From contig JADJHN010000003.1 of the NCBI GenBank assembly GCA_016707485.1, positions 62,001 through 126,000 on the forward strand: a DNA stretch of 64,000 bases, read 5' to 3'. Position numbers and translations under genes: made by a program. The stretch comes from Lysobacterales bacterium. Its GTDB lineage: Bacteria > Pseudomonadota > Gammaproteobacteria > Xanthomonadales > Rhodanobacteraceae. This document shows, piece by piece, positions 1 to 7,979 of the stretch. Under the pieces are notes generated by a model. The model made no database searches and was not told the DNA's origin. It saw only the letters and a list, made by a program, of their open reading frames with translations. Positions within the stretch are counted from its first letter, which is position 1. The number at the start of each line of letters is the position of its first letter.

Positions 1-733
1 CCCGCGCACTCGGCACCAGCACGGCACCGACGACAAGGTCCGCATTGCGCAATTCCCGCGCGACATATTCCTCGTACGGATAGAGCGCAGTGACATTCGA
101 TCCAAGCGCCATCATCTGCGCCAGACGATCGGGACGCTTGTCGAACACGACCACATTGGCGCCGCCGGCCGCGGCCAGTGCCGCAGAATTGCCGCCGGCC
201 GCACCGGCACCGAGGACGACAACCTTGCCGCGCTCCGTTCCAGGCAGGCCGCCGAGCAGCTTGCCCTTGCCGCCAGCCGGCTGGTGCAGCAGATGCGTAC
301 CGACCTGCACGGCGATGCGCCCGGCAATGATCGACATCGGTGCCAGCAGCGGCAGTGAACCGTCCATCTCCTGCACGGATTCAAAGGCGATGCCGGTCAG
401 GCCGATATCGAGCAGGCTGCGGGTCAGCGCAGGCTCGGCGGCCAGATGCAGGTAGCAAAACAGCAGGTGGTCCTTGCGCAGGCGCGACAGGTCACCGGCG
501 ATCGGTTCCTTGACCTTGACGATCATCTCGGCAACTTCGTAGAGCTTGTCGGCGTCGGCAACCACCTTGACGCCATTGCGGATGAAATCCTCGTCGCTGA
601 AGCTGCTCTTCAATCCGGCACCCGACTGGATGAACACCTCGTGGCCACGCAGGACCAGATCCGCGCAGGCGGCTGGAACGAGGGCAACACGCCCTTCAAG
701 GGTCTTGGTCTCGGAAGGAATACCGATGCGCAT
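1..733 (-). CDS. ald: Alanine dehydrogenase (partial, cut by window edge)
   Basis: Would convert L-alanine to pyruvate and ammonia with NAD+ in the cytosol. The visible 244 residues begin MRIGIPSETK and carry the family's substrate lysine in 'IVKVKEPI' (about K75), the catalytic histidine in 'FCYLHLAAEP' (H96) and a Rossmann turn 'VLGAGAAGGNSA' at about 173-184 followed by 'NVVVFDKR'. The ATG at 733 gives exactly the family N-terminus. The C-terminal third (family length about 370) lies left of the window. It diverges from trxB; I see no convincing promoter in the roughly 270 bases between them. Confidence 0.95.
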   Translation of the reverse strand, partial: MRIGIPSETKTLEGRVALVPAACADLVLRGHEVFIQSGAGLKSSFSDEDFIRNGVKVVADADKLYEVAEMIVKVKEPIAGDLSRLRKDHLLFCYLHLAAEPALTRSLLDIGLTGIAFESVQEMDGSLPLLAPMSIIAGRIAVQVGTHLLHQPAGGKGKLLGGLPGTERGKVVVLGAGAAGGNSAALAAAGGANVVVFDKRPDRLAQMMALGSNVTALYPYEEYVARELRNADLVVGAVLVPSAR

Positions 734-1001
734 CAGGATCTCCAGATTGGTCAAGGAACGCAGCGGCCCGTTGCCGGTGCGGATTTTACGAAATTGTCGG
801 CGCCGGCCTTTCGGCCGCGTCTTGATTCATCCTCTCCGGCACCCCATCCTCATCAGCCCAACGCATGGCGACCGGAGCATGGCTCGCCCGCGAATACGGA
901 ATGAAATCGGACTGTGACGGCAGCAACCGCGTGCGTTGTGCGGCTTGCCGGCATGGAAAAACATCGCCACAGAAAAGGCCGGAAAACGGCCGGGATTATA
1001 C

Positions 1002-1964
1002 ATGACGACCCCGAAACACACGCGCCTCCTGATCCTCGGCAGCGGCCCCGCCGGATACTCGGCAGCTGTCTACGCAGCACGCGCCAATCTCAAGCCGACC
1101 ATGATCACCGGCCTTGCCCAGGGTGGCCAGCTGATGACCACGACGGATGTCGACAACTGGCCTGGCGATGTCGAAGGCTTGCAGGGTCCGGCGTTGATGG
1201 AGCGCATGCAGAAACATGCCGAGCGTTTCAACACCGAGATGATCTTCGACCACATCCACACGGTCGACCTCAAGCAACGGCCGTTCCACCTGCAGGGCGA
1301 CAACGGCGAATACACCTGTGATGCGCTGATCATCGCCACCGGCGCCACCGCCATGTACCTCGGACTCGAATCGGAAGAAAGACTCAAGGGCCAGGGTGTT
1401 TCCGCCTGCGCCACCTGTGACGGGTTCTTTTTCCGCGATCAGGAAGTCGCCGTGGTCGGCGGCGGCAATACGGCGGTCGAGGAAGCCCTCTACCTGGCCA
1501 ATATCGCCAGGAAGGTCACCCTCGTGCATCGCCGCGACAAGCTGCGCGCGGAGAAGATCATGCAGGACAAGCTGTTCGAGAAACAGGCAGCCGGCAAGAT
1601 CGACATCGTGTGGAACCACAGCGTTGCGGAAGTACTTGGCGATCAGACCGGCGTCACCGGCATCCGCATCAAGAGCACCACCGACGGATCGACCCGCGAC
1701 ATTGCCGTGACCGGCATGTTTGTTGCCATCGGCCACACGCCGAACACCGGCATCTTCGAAGGGCAACTCGACATGCGCAACGGCTATATCACGATCCGCA
1801 CCGGCCTCGAAGGCAATGCCACGGCAACCAGTGTTCCCGGCGTATTTGCCGCCGGCGACGTTGCCGACCAGGTCTATCGACAGGCGGTCACCTCGGCCGG
1901 CTTCGGTTGCATGGCCGCGCTCGATGCCGAGAAATATCTCGACAAGATGGGCCTGGTGGGCTGA
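1002..1964 (+). CDS. trxB: Thioredoxin-disulfide reductase
   Basis: NADPH-dependent flavoenzyme that reduces thioredoxin in the cytosol. The 320 residues show the FAD motif 'GSGPAG' (13-18), the redox-active pair C136-A-T-C139, the NADPH motif 'GGGNTAVEEALYLA' and the C-terminal FAD motif 'GVFAAGDVAD'. The ATG at 1002 is chosen because the first turn of the Rossmann fold then begins at about residue 8; an in-frame ATG at 936 would add 22 unconserved residues. A GGCCG/CGGCC hairpin (977-991) sits just upstream of the start and the Shine-Dalgarno is weak (GGGA, 992-995). The next gene starts 40 bases downstream. Confidence 0.97.
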   Translation: MTTPKHTRLLILGSGPAGYSAAVYAARANLKPTMITGLAQGGQLMTTTDVDNWPGDVEGLQGPALMERMQKHAERFNTEMIFDHIHTVDLKQRPFHLQGDNGEYTCDALIIATGATAMYLGLESEERLKGQGVSACATCDGFFFRDQEVAVVGGGNTAVEEALYLANIARKVTLVHRRDKLRAEKIMQDKLFEKQAAGKIDIVWNHSVAEVLGDQTGVTGIRIKSTTDGSTRDIAVTGMFVAIGHTPNTGIFEGQLDMRNGYITIRTGLEGNATATSVPGVFAAGDVADQVYRQAVTSAGFGCMAALDAEKYLDKMGLVG

Positions 1965-2003
1965 CGAGAGTTGGCATGCGGCGAAACAACAGATCGAGCC
2001 GAC

Positions 2004-3158
2004 ATGCCGTCTCTTGAAATCCGCCTGCACAAGGGCTTCAGCGAAATTGACGCCGAGCGCTGGAACGAACTGGTCGACAGTGACCATCCATTCACCGCGC
2101 ACGCCTTCCTCGCCGGGCTCGAACTGCATGACTGCATCCGCGCCGAGCATGGCTGGCAATCGGCACCGCTCGGCCTCTACGAAAACGGCAATCTCGTAGC
2201 TGCCGCGCCGCTCTACTTGAAGGGCAATTCACACGGCGAATTCGTCTTCGACTGGTCATGGGCCAGTGCCTACGCACGCCATGGACTGGACTATTACCCC
2301 AAGCTGCTTTGCGCGGTGCCTTACTCCCCGGTAACCGGCCCGCGTCTGCTGGTCGGATCCGACCCGGGGGCCGATCGACGTCGCCTGGCCGTGCTTGCGG
2401 CAATCCGCCAGCAGACCGCGCAGTTCGACTTGTCGTCCGCGCACCTCAACTTCGTCAACGAGACCGACGCCATCGGCGTCTCCGGCTCCGATTGGCTGCC
2501 GCGCTTCGACTGGCAATTCCACTGGACCAATCGTGGCTGGGGCGACTTCGACGACTTCCTCGCCGCGCTGAAGCCAAAGAAGCGCAAGAACATCCGCCAG
2601 GAGCGCCAACACGTCGTCGCGGCGGGCGTTACCTGCGAGATCCGCCACGGTGACGAAGTCGACGATGAGGATTGGCGGATCCTGCATCGACTTTATCGAT
2701 CGAACTTTGCCGCGCATGGCAATCATCCGGCGCTGACCGAAGGATTCTTCCGCCATCTTGGCCAGCACATGCCGCACCAGACGGTCGCCGTGTTGTGTCG
2801 CCGCGGCGGCCGGATCATCGCCGCTGCGCTGTGCCTGCGCAGTTCGGACACGTTGTACGGACGCTATTGGGGTGCCGAAGAACAAATACCCGGACTGCAT
2901 TTCGAGGCCTGCTATTACCAGGGCATCGACTACTGCATCCGCCACGGCATGCAACGCTTCGAACCGGGCGCCCAGGGCGAACACAAGATCGCGCGTGGAT
3001 TCCTGCCGGTACGCACGCGGTCCTTCCATCATGTACGCGACGGCCGCTTTGCCAGCGCCATAGCCGAGGCCTTGCAACGCGAGGCGCTGGGCCTTGAAAT
3101 GTATCGCGAGGATCTGCTGGCGCATTCGCCGTATGCCGAGGCGCTGGAGTCGGCATGA
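2004..3158 (+). CDS. GNAT-like N-acyltransferase (COG3146/DUF482 family)
   Basis: A 384-residue protein resembling the COG3146 (DUF482) acyltransferase-like family, often described as 'peptidoglycan biosynthesis related'; the substrate is not known. Recognisable stretches are 'HPFTAHAFLAGLE' near the N-terminus, 'YYPKLLCAVPYSPVTGPR' in the middle and 'FEPGAQGEHKIARGFLP' near the C-terminus, which are typical of the family. No signal peptide or membrane segment is seen. The start at 2004 was chosen over an in-frame one at 1971 because similarity to the family begins there. Its stop overlaps the aat start by four bases (ATGA), so the two are probably translationally coupled. Confidence 0.8.
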   Translation: MPSLEIRLHKGFSEIDAERWNELVDSDHPFTAHAFLAGLELHDCIRAEHGWQSAPLGLYENGNLVAAAPLYLKGNSHGEFVFDWSWASAYARHGLDYYPKLLCAVPYSPVTGPRLLVGSDPGADRRRLAVLAAIRQQTAQFDLSSAHLNFVNETDAIGVSGSDWLPRFDWQFHWTNRGWGDFDDFLAALKPKKRKNIRQERQHVVAAGVTCEIRHGDEVDDEDWRILHRLYRSNFAAHGNHPALTEGFFRHLGQHMPHQTVAVLCRRGGRIIAAALCLRSSDTLYGRYWGAEEQIPGLHFEACYYQGIDYCIRHGMQRFEPGAQGEHKIARGFLPVRTRSFHHVRDGRFASAIAEALQREALGLEMYREDLLAHSPYAEALESA

Positions 3159-3889
3159 TCCGACTGCCCCGGCTTTCCGTCGATCCGACGGCATTCCCGG
3201 CTATCGAGACCGCACTCGAAGAACCCGATGGCTTGCTCGCCTTTGGCGGCGATCTCGGCAGCGAACGCCTGCTTGCCGCCTACGCGCAGGGAATCTTCCC
3301 GTGGTATTCGGAAGGCCAACCCATACTCTGGTGGTCGCCGGATCCACGCATGGTCATCGCGACCGCGGCCGTGCATGTGCCACGTCGCTTGCGACGCTGG
3401 CTGAAATCCTGCAACTGGACCATACGCACCGACCACGCGTTTGCCGAGGTCATGCGCGCCTGCGCCGAACCGCGCCACGATGGCGGCGGCACCTGGATCA
3501 CCGAGGCCATGCTTGCGGCATACACCCGCCTGCACGCCGAAGGCCACGCTCATTCGCTGGAGGTCCACGACGGCGCCGCCTTGATTGGCGGCATCTACGG
3601 CATCGCCATCGGCCGCATGTTCTTCGGCGAATCCATGTTCAGCCGCCGCGAGCATGCCTCGAAAGTCGCCCTGCTCGCCCTATGTCATGGACTTGCCACG
3701 CAAGGCTTTCCATTGCTGGACGCACAGGTCCGCTCCGCCCATCTCGAAACGCTGGGAGCCCGGGCGATGCCCCGCACCGATTTCCTGTGCGCCATCACAA
3801 GGCTTTGTTCGCAAACGGGAATTCCGGGAAACTGGGCGGGCTTGTTCGATCACCTCAGGCCGCAGGACCTTTGCCGCCCGATCCCTTGA
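3155..3889 (+). CDS. aat: Leucyl/phenylalanyl-tRNA--protein transferase
   Basis: Adds Leu or Phe from aminoacyl-tRNA to proteins with N-terminal Arg or Lys, marking them for ClpAP under the N-end rule. The 244-residue protein has the family signature 'GLLAFGGDLGSERLLAAYAQGIFPWY' region (split over residues 23-49), 'PILWWSPDPRMV' and 'IGRMFFGESMFSR', and matches the usual length of about 235-250. It starts within the last codons of the upstream acyltransferase gene (ATGA overlap). The translation factor gene infA follows about 180 bases later, an arrangement common in gammaproteobacteria. Confidence 0.97.
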   Translation: MIRLPRLSVDPTAFPAIETALEEPDGLLAFGGDLGSERLLAAYAQGIFPWYSEGQPILWWSPDPRMVIATAAVHVPRRLRRWLKSCNWTIRTDHAFAEVMRACAEPRHDGGGTWITEAMLAAYTRLHAEGHAHSLEVHDGAALIGGIYGIAIGRMFFGESMFSRREHASKVALLALCHGLATQGFPLLDAQVRSAHLETLGARAMPRTDFLCAITRLCSQTGIPGNWAGLFDHLRPQDLCRPIP

Positions 3890-4021
3890 AAGCCAATGCA
3901 GCGCAGGTTTCGCGCTGGCAAGGCCATCCAGGTGCACAGCCACGATCCGCCGAAACCCGAATTGCAGGGTCCGCCCCCGGCCCGGAACCAGGTCGAGTTA
4001 TCGTGAAACGCCTTGATAGTG

Positions 4022-4027
4022 TAGAAT
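4022..4027 (+). promoter_or_regulatory. Candidate -10 box of infA promoter
   Basis: TAGAAT lies 44 bases upstream of the infA ATG, in an AT-rich island within GC-rich DNA and clear of the aat coding region. No good -35 hexamer is visible at the right distance, so this is a weak prediction from pattern only. Confidence 0.35.
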
Positions 4028-4070
4028 TCGCCGCCTTCTCGGCCCCCCCGAGTTCCAGTCCCAGGGAAAA

Positions 4071-4289
4071 ATGTCCAAAGACGATGTCATCGAAATGGAA
4101 GGTGCGGTCCTCGAGACCCTTCCAAACACCATGTTCCGCGTGAAGCTCGAAAACGGCCACGTGGTCACCGCCCATATTTCCGGGCGCATGCGCAAGAATT
4201 ACATCCGCATCCTCACGGGTGACAAGGTCAAGGTCGAGATGACTCCCTATGACCTGAGCAAAGGCCGCATCACCTACCGCATGAAATGA
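4071..4289 (+). CDS. infA: Translation initiation factor IF-1
   Basis: Binds the ribosomal A site of the 30S subunit during initiation. The 72-residue single OB-fold protein is full length, starting MSKDDVIEMEGAV and ending 'KGRITYRMK', with the conserved 'HISGRMRKNYIRIL' strand and loop. A purine-rich 'CCAGGGAAAA' lies just before the ATG as ribosome binding site. It stands alone after aat, and a hairpin follows the stop directly. Confidence 0.99.
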   Translation: MSKDDVIEMEGAVLETLPNTMFRVKLENGHVVTAHISGRMRKNYIRILTGDKVKVEMTPYDLSKGRITYRMK

Positions 4290-4306
4290 AGGCAGGACGC
4301 CTTCAT
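4286..4306 (+). terminator. Hairpin after infA, possible terminator
   Basis: Arms ATGAAGGC (4286-4293) and GCCTTCAT (4299-4306) pair perfectly around a five-base loop and begin at the infA stop codon. There is no T-tract after the stem, so termination strength is doubtful; it may instead protect the transcript's 3' end. Confidence 0.4.
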
Positions 4307-4469
4307 CCCGTGCAGTGCATGGGCGCACGCTGATACGCGCTCCAGCTGCACGACGCCTCATATCTCGATTGCGCGGCCATACACGCAATCTCGGGAGCCA
4401 TCTCCAGGATGAACTCATTCCTGATCGCGCACGGATACGCGCTGATCCGGCAACCTGCGAGTACCAACC

Positions 4470-4546
4470 CCGTCATCCCGGCGAAGAATGGGATCCCGTT
4501 TCCTATCTGAAGTCGAGGCTGGATTGCAGCCTTCGCTGGAATGGCG
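4470..4546. repeat. REP-like inverted repeat pair
   Basis: Two copies of a roughly 26-base element of the form CGyCATyCCrGCGAAG..ATCC face each other (left about 4470-4495, right about 4521-4546), 19 of 26 positions matching after reverse complement. This resembles the common 'CGTCATTCCCGCGAA...GGAATCC' dispersed palindromes of proteobacteria. The gene-free stretch 4290-4603 holds this pair, the infA hairpin and a short direct repeat GATTCAAGATTCAAGA (about 4562-4577); I see no gene in it. Confidence 0.6.
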
Positions 4547-4603
4547 CACCTCGAACAAGTCGCGATTCAAGATTCAAGACCTGCCGAGCCCCGCCTCGAC
4601 CCT

Positions 4604-5728
4604 TCAAGCCTGCCGGGCTCCCAGACAGACACCGAGCGCGTGTACCACGCGATCGACACTTTCGGCGGTGCTGCCGGTGCCCATCAGGCCGATGCGCCAG
4701 ATCCTGCCGGCGAGTTCGCCGAGTCCGGCGCCAATCTCGATGTTGAAATCGGTCAGCAGGCGCTTGCGCACGGCACCTTCATCGACGCCTTCAGGCACCT
4801 TCACGGCATTCAGTTGCGGCAAGCGCGCACTCTCGGCCACCAGCAAGTCGAGGCCGATGGTGGCCAATCCAGCAACCAGCCGCAGGTGATTCTGCCGATG
4901 CCGGGCAAACGCCGCTTCGCGGCCTTCCTCCCTGAACATCAACAGCGCTTCATGCAGGGCGTACAACATGTTGATCGGCGCGGTATGGTGATAGGCGCGC
5001 GCGCCGCTGCCCTGCCAGTAGTTCATGACCAGCCCGAGGTCGAGAAACCAGCTTCGCACGGGCGTCTTGCGCGATTTGAGCGCAGAAACTGCCTTGTCGC
5101 TGAAGGTCAGCGGCGAGAGACCGGGAGGCGCCGAAAGGCATTTCTGCGATCCCGAATAGACGGCATCGCAACCCCAGGCGTCAACGCGCAGCGGAATGCC
5201 GCCGAGGCTGGTCACCGCGTCGACGATGCTCAAGGCACCGTGTTCCTGCGCCAGCTTGCACAATGCCGCCGCATCCGATTCGACACCGGTGGAAGTTTCC
5301 GCATGGACAAAGGCCAGCGCCTTGACGCCTAGATGGGCCTTCAACGCGGCTTCGGTTTTCCCGAGATCGATCGGCATGCCAAACGGATCATTGACCATGA
5401 TCGGCGTGGCACCTATGCGGATGACGTTCTCGCGCATGCGCGCGCCAAACACACCGTTCTGGCAGATCACCACCTTGTCGCCGGCTTCGATCAGATTGAC
5501 AAACGCTGCTTCCATGCCCGCCGAGCCAGGCGCGGAAATCGGCACGGTCAACGTGTTTCTTGTCTCGAATGCGTAACGCAGGAGTTCCTTCAACTCGTCC
5601 ATCATGCCGACAAAACGCGGATCCAGGTGCCCGATCGTCGGTCGTGCCATCGCATCGAGCACGCGTTTTGCCACCGGCGATGGTCCGGGCCCGAGCAACA
5701 ATACTTCCGGTGGATGAAACGACGTCAT
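4604..5728 (-). CDS. Class V aminotransferase, alanine/serine--glyoxylate type
   Basis: PLP-dependent transaminase that most likely moves the amino group of alanine or serine to glyoxylate. The 374 residues start 'MTSFHPPEVLLLGPGPSPVAKRVL' and contain the family markers 'HLDPRF', 'VDAVTSLGGIPL' and the PLP lysine in 'YSGSQKCLSAPPGLSP'. The length matches the family. It sits downstream of, and in the same direction as, the Cys/Met-type PLP enzyme 60 bases away, so the two may be cotranscribed. Donor preference (alanine or serine) cannot be read from the sequence. Confidence 0.88.
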   Translation of the reverse strand: MTSFHPPEVLLLGPGPSPVAKRVLDAMARPTIGHLDPRFVGMMDELKELLRYAFETRNTLTVPISAPGSAGMEAAFVNLIEAGDKVVICQNGVFGARMRENVIRIGATPIMVNDPFGMPIDLGKTEAALKAHLGVKALAFVHAETSTGVESDAAALCKLAQEHGALSIVDAVTSLGGIPLRVDAWGCDAVYSGSQKCLSAPPGLSPLTFSDKAVSALKSRKTPVRSWFLDLGLVMNYWQGSGARAYHHTAPINMLYALHEALLMFREEGREAAFARHRQNHLRLVAGLATIGLDLLVAESARLPQLNAVKVPEGVDEGAVRKRLLTDFNIEIGAGLGELAGRIWRIGLMGTGSTAESVDRVVHALGVCLGARQA

Positions 5729-5787
5729 GGCGGCCTCTCCAGATCATGTCAGCGCTCGAGTCTAACCCGGCATTGTCACGCGCATGC

Positions 5788-6993
5788 TCAAACCCGGGCC
5801 AGGGCCTGATCGAGATCGGCGATCAGGTCATCGGCATCTTCCAGTCCAATCGACAGTCGCACGAGACTCAGCGGAATCGGCGTTACGCGCACGGTTGCCC
5901 CGGCAGGAAACACTGCGCAAACCGGAAATGCCAGGGATTCGTAGCCGCCCCAGGACACGGTCATGAGGAAGCGCCGCAACGCATTGCAGAAGCGTTCAAC
6001 CGCGGCGACGTCATCGGTATCGATATCGATGCTCAACAAGCCGCTGGCGCGCTTGAGCTGGCGGTGACTCAGATCAGCCTGTTCGCTGGTCGAGGCTTGT
6101 GGATGGTAGACCCGGCGAATCTTCGGATGCGCTTCGACGTAGGCGAGCACCCTTGCGGTGCTGGCGGCAACCCGCTCCATTCGCACCGCCAGCGTGCGCA
6201 GGCCGCGGATCATGAGCCAGGCATCGTGTGGCGAGAGGATCGCACCGAAGGTCATGTACGGGCCCTTGAACACCTCGCGCAGGATCGCCTCGCTGCCGCA
6301 GAGCATGCCAGCGACGACATCGCTGTGGCCGTTGAGGTACTTGGTTGCCGAATGCACGACCAGATCGATGCCCTGCGCGATCGGCGACTGGTTGAGCGGC
6401 GTCGCAAAACTGTTGTCGCAGATCGTGCGCAACCCATGCCTGCGCGCGAGTACCGCGACGGCCGCCAGATCCTGTTGTTCGTAGGTCATCGTGTTCGGGC
6501 TTTCGAGCACGATCAAGCGCGTCCCGGCCTGGATCGCGTTCTCGAAATTGGCGACATCGGTGCCATCGACGAAGGACGTCGACACACCGAACTTCGGCAA
6601 CAAGTCGCGCAACAGGCCACGCGTCCAGCTGTACGGTTTGGCGATGCACAGCACGTGATCGCCCGCACGCACGCTGGCAAACACAGCCGCCGCCATCGCC
6701 GCCGCGCCACTGGCAAAGGCCAGGCAATCTTCCGCGCCTTCAAGCGCCGCGACCTTCTTGCGCAGGATGGCGACCGTCGGATTGTTGCCGCGCGTGTACA
6801 GGTGCGCCGCATACTCGTCAGCAAAGCCAAGGCGCATTTCGGCGACCGTCGGAAACGCGAAAATCGACGATTGCACGAGCGGCGGCGCAACCGCCCCGTG
6901 GTAACCGGCGCGCTCCTCGCCAAGATGATTGAGGATGTAGCCGAGATCCCGGATTGGAGGATCAGGCGTCGGGATTCGTTGCTCGTCACTCAT
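5788..6993 (-). CDS. Cys/Met-metabolism PLP enzyme (cystathionine lyase/synthase family)
   Basis: A 401-residue fold-type I PLP enzyme of the gamma-family, acting on sulfur amino acids or their precursors. Family motifs are 'YTRGNNPTVAILRKKVAALEGAE', 'FASGAAAMAAAV', 'ICDNSFATPLNQSP' and the PLP lysine in 'HSATKYLNGHSDVVAG'. The C-terminal domain carries 'RLSIGLEDADDLIADL'. The start at 6993 is preferred over a longer frame because the family N-terminus begins a few residues after it. Whether it is a gamma-synthase, gamma-lyase or beta-lyase cannot be decided here. Confidence 0.87.
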   Translation of the reverse strand: MSDEQRIPTPDPPIRDLGYILNHLGEERAGYHGAVAPPLVQSSIFAFPTVAEMRLGFADEYAAHLYTRGNNPTVAILRKKVAALEGAEDCLAFASGAAAMAAAVFASVRAGDHVLCIAKPYSWTRGLLRDLLPKFGVSTSFVDGTDVANFENAIQAGTRLIVLESPNTMTYEQQDLAAVAVLARRHGLRTICDNSFATPLNQSPIAQGIDLVVHSATKYLNGHSDVVAGMLCGSEAILREVFKGPYMTFGAILSPHDAWLMIRGLRTLAVRMERVAASTARVLAYVEAHPKIRRVYHPQASTSEQADLSHRQLKRASGLLSIDIDTDDVAAVERFCNALRRFLMTVSWGGYESLAFPVCAVFPAGATVRVTPIPLSLVRLSIGLEDADDLIADLDQALARV

Positions 6994-7052
6994 GATGGAT
7001 ACCCAAGTCTCCGGATTCGCGGGGCATCGCCCTCGCAAAGCGCACGGATTCG

Positions 7053-7958
7053 CTATTCCCTGGTCGCCATCGCCGATTCCCGGACATACGCACGCGTCGC
7101 CTCCGCCAATGCCGGATCTTCCAGCGCCATGGCCAGCGTCGCCTTGACCAGGCCAAGCTTGTTGCCGCAATCGAATCGCGTGCCTTCAAAGCGGTAGGCG
7201 AGGACGGGCTTCTCGTGCAGCAGATTCTCGATGGCATCGGTGAGCTGGATTTCGCCACCGGCACCCGGCGTGGTCTTTTCGAGCAGGCTGAAAATGCGTG
7301 CCGGCAGCACGTAGCGACCGACAATCGCCAGATTCGACGGAGCGACATCCGGTTTCGGTTTTTCGACGACGAAACGGATGCGTGCGGAGCGTTCGGAAAT
7401 CGCTTCGGCATCGACTATGCCGTACTTGCCGGTATCCGCTCGCGGCACCTCCTCGACAGCGACGACGCCGGCATCTTCGCGAGCGGCCACCTCGTACATC
7501 TGGCGCAGGGCACCTGGTCGTCCCGAGCCCGGGTTGCCGTTCCAGATCAGGTCATCGGCGAGAATCACCCCGAACGGCTCATCGCCAACCACCGGCTTGG
7601 CACACAGCACCGCATGCCCCAGTCCGAGCGCCTCGGGCTGGGTCACGAACACACAACGTACATTTTTTGGCAAGGTGCCCTGGACCAGGGCGAGCAGTTC
7701 ATCCTTGCCGGATCTGGCCAGCTTGCTTTCAAGCTCGTAGGCCTTGTCGAAATAGTCGGCGATCGCATGCTTGTAGCGGTTGGTGACGAAGATCAGCGTG
7801 TCGGCGCCGGCATCGACAGCCTCATCGACGGCGTACTGGATCAGCGGCCGATCGAGAACCGGCAGCATTTCCTTGGCCACCACCTTGGTTGCCGGCAGGA
7901 AGCGCGTGCCCAGCCCGGCCACCGGAAACACGACTTTTCGCAATCTGCCCTGGCTCAT
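7053..7958 (-). CDS. galU: UTP--glucose-1-phosphate uridylyltransferase
   Basis: Makes UDP-glucose for envelope polysaccharides. The 301 residues open with the nucleotide-binding loop 'VVFPVAGLGTRFLPATKVVAKEMLPVL', followed by 'IFVTNRYKHAIADYFD' and 'GLGHAVLCAKPVVGDEPFGVILADD', all standard for GalU. The length is normal. It is the last gene of the minus-strand envelope group, 21 bases after the WbpM/CapD-like gene, which fits joint production of sugar nucleotides for surface glycan. Confidence 0.97.
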   Translation of the reverse strand: MSQGRLRKVVFPVAGLGTRFLPATKVVAKEMLPVLDRPLIQYAVDEAVDAGADTLIFVTNRYKHAIADYFDKAYELESKLARSGKDELLALVQGTLPKNVRCVFVTQPEALGLGHAVLCAKPVVGDEPFGVILADDLIWNGNPGSGRPGALRQMYEVAAREDAGVVAVEEVPRADTGKYGIVDAEAISERSARIRFVVEKPKPDVAPSNLAIVGRYVLPARIFSLLEKTTPGAGGEIQLTDAIENLLHEKPVLAYRFEGTRFDCGNKLGLVKATLAMALEDPALAEATRAYVRESAMATRE

Positions 7959-7979
7959 CGGAATTCTCTTGGGGGGTAA

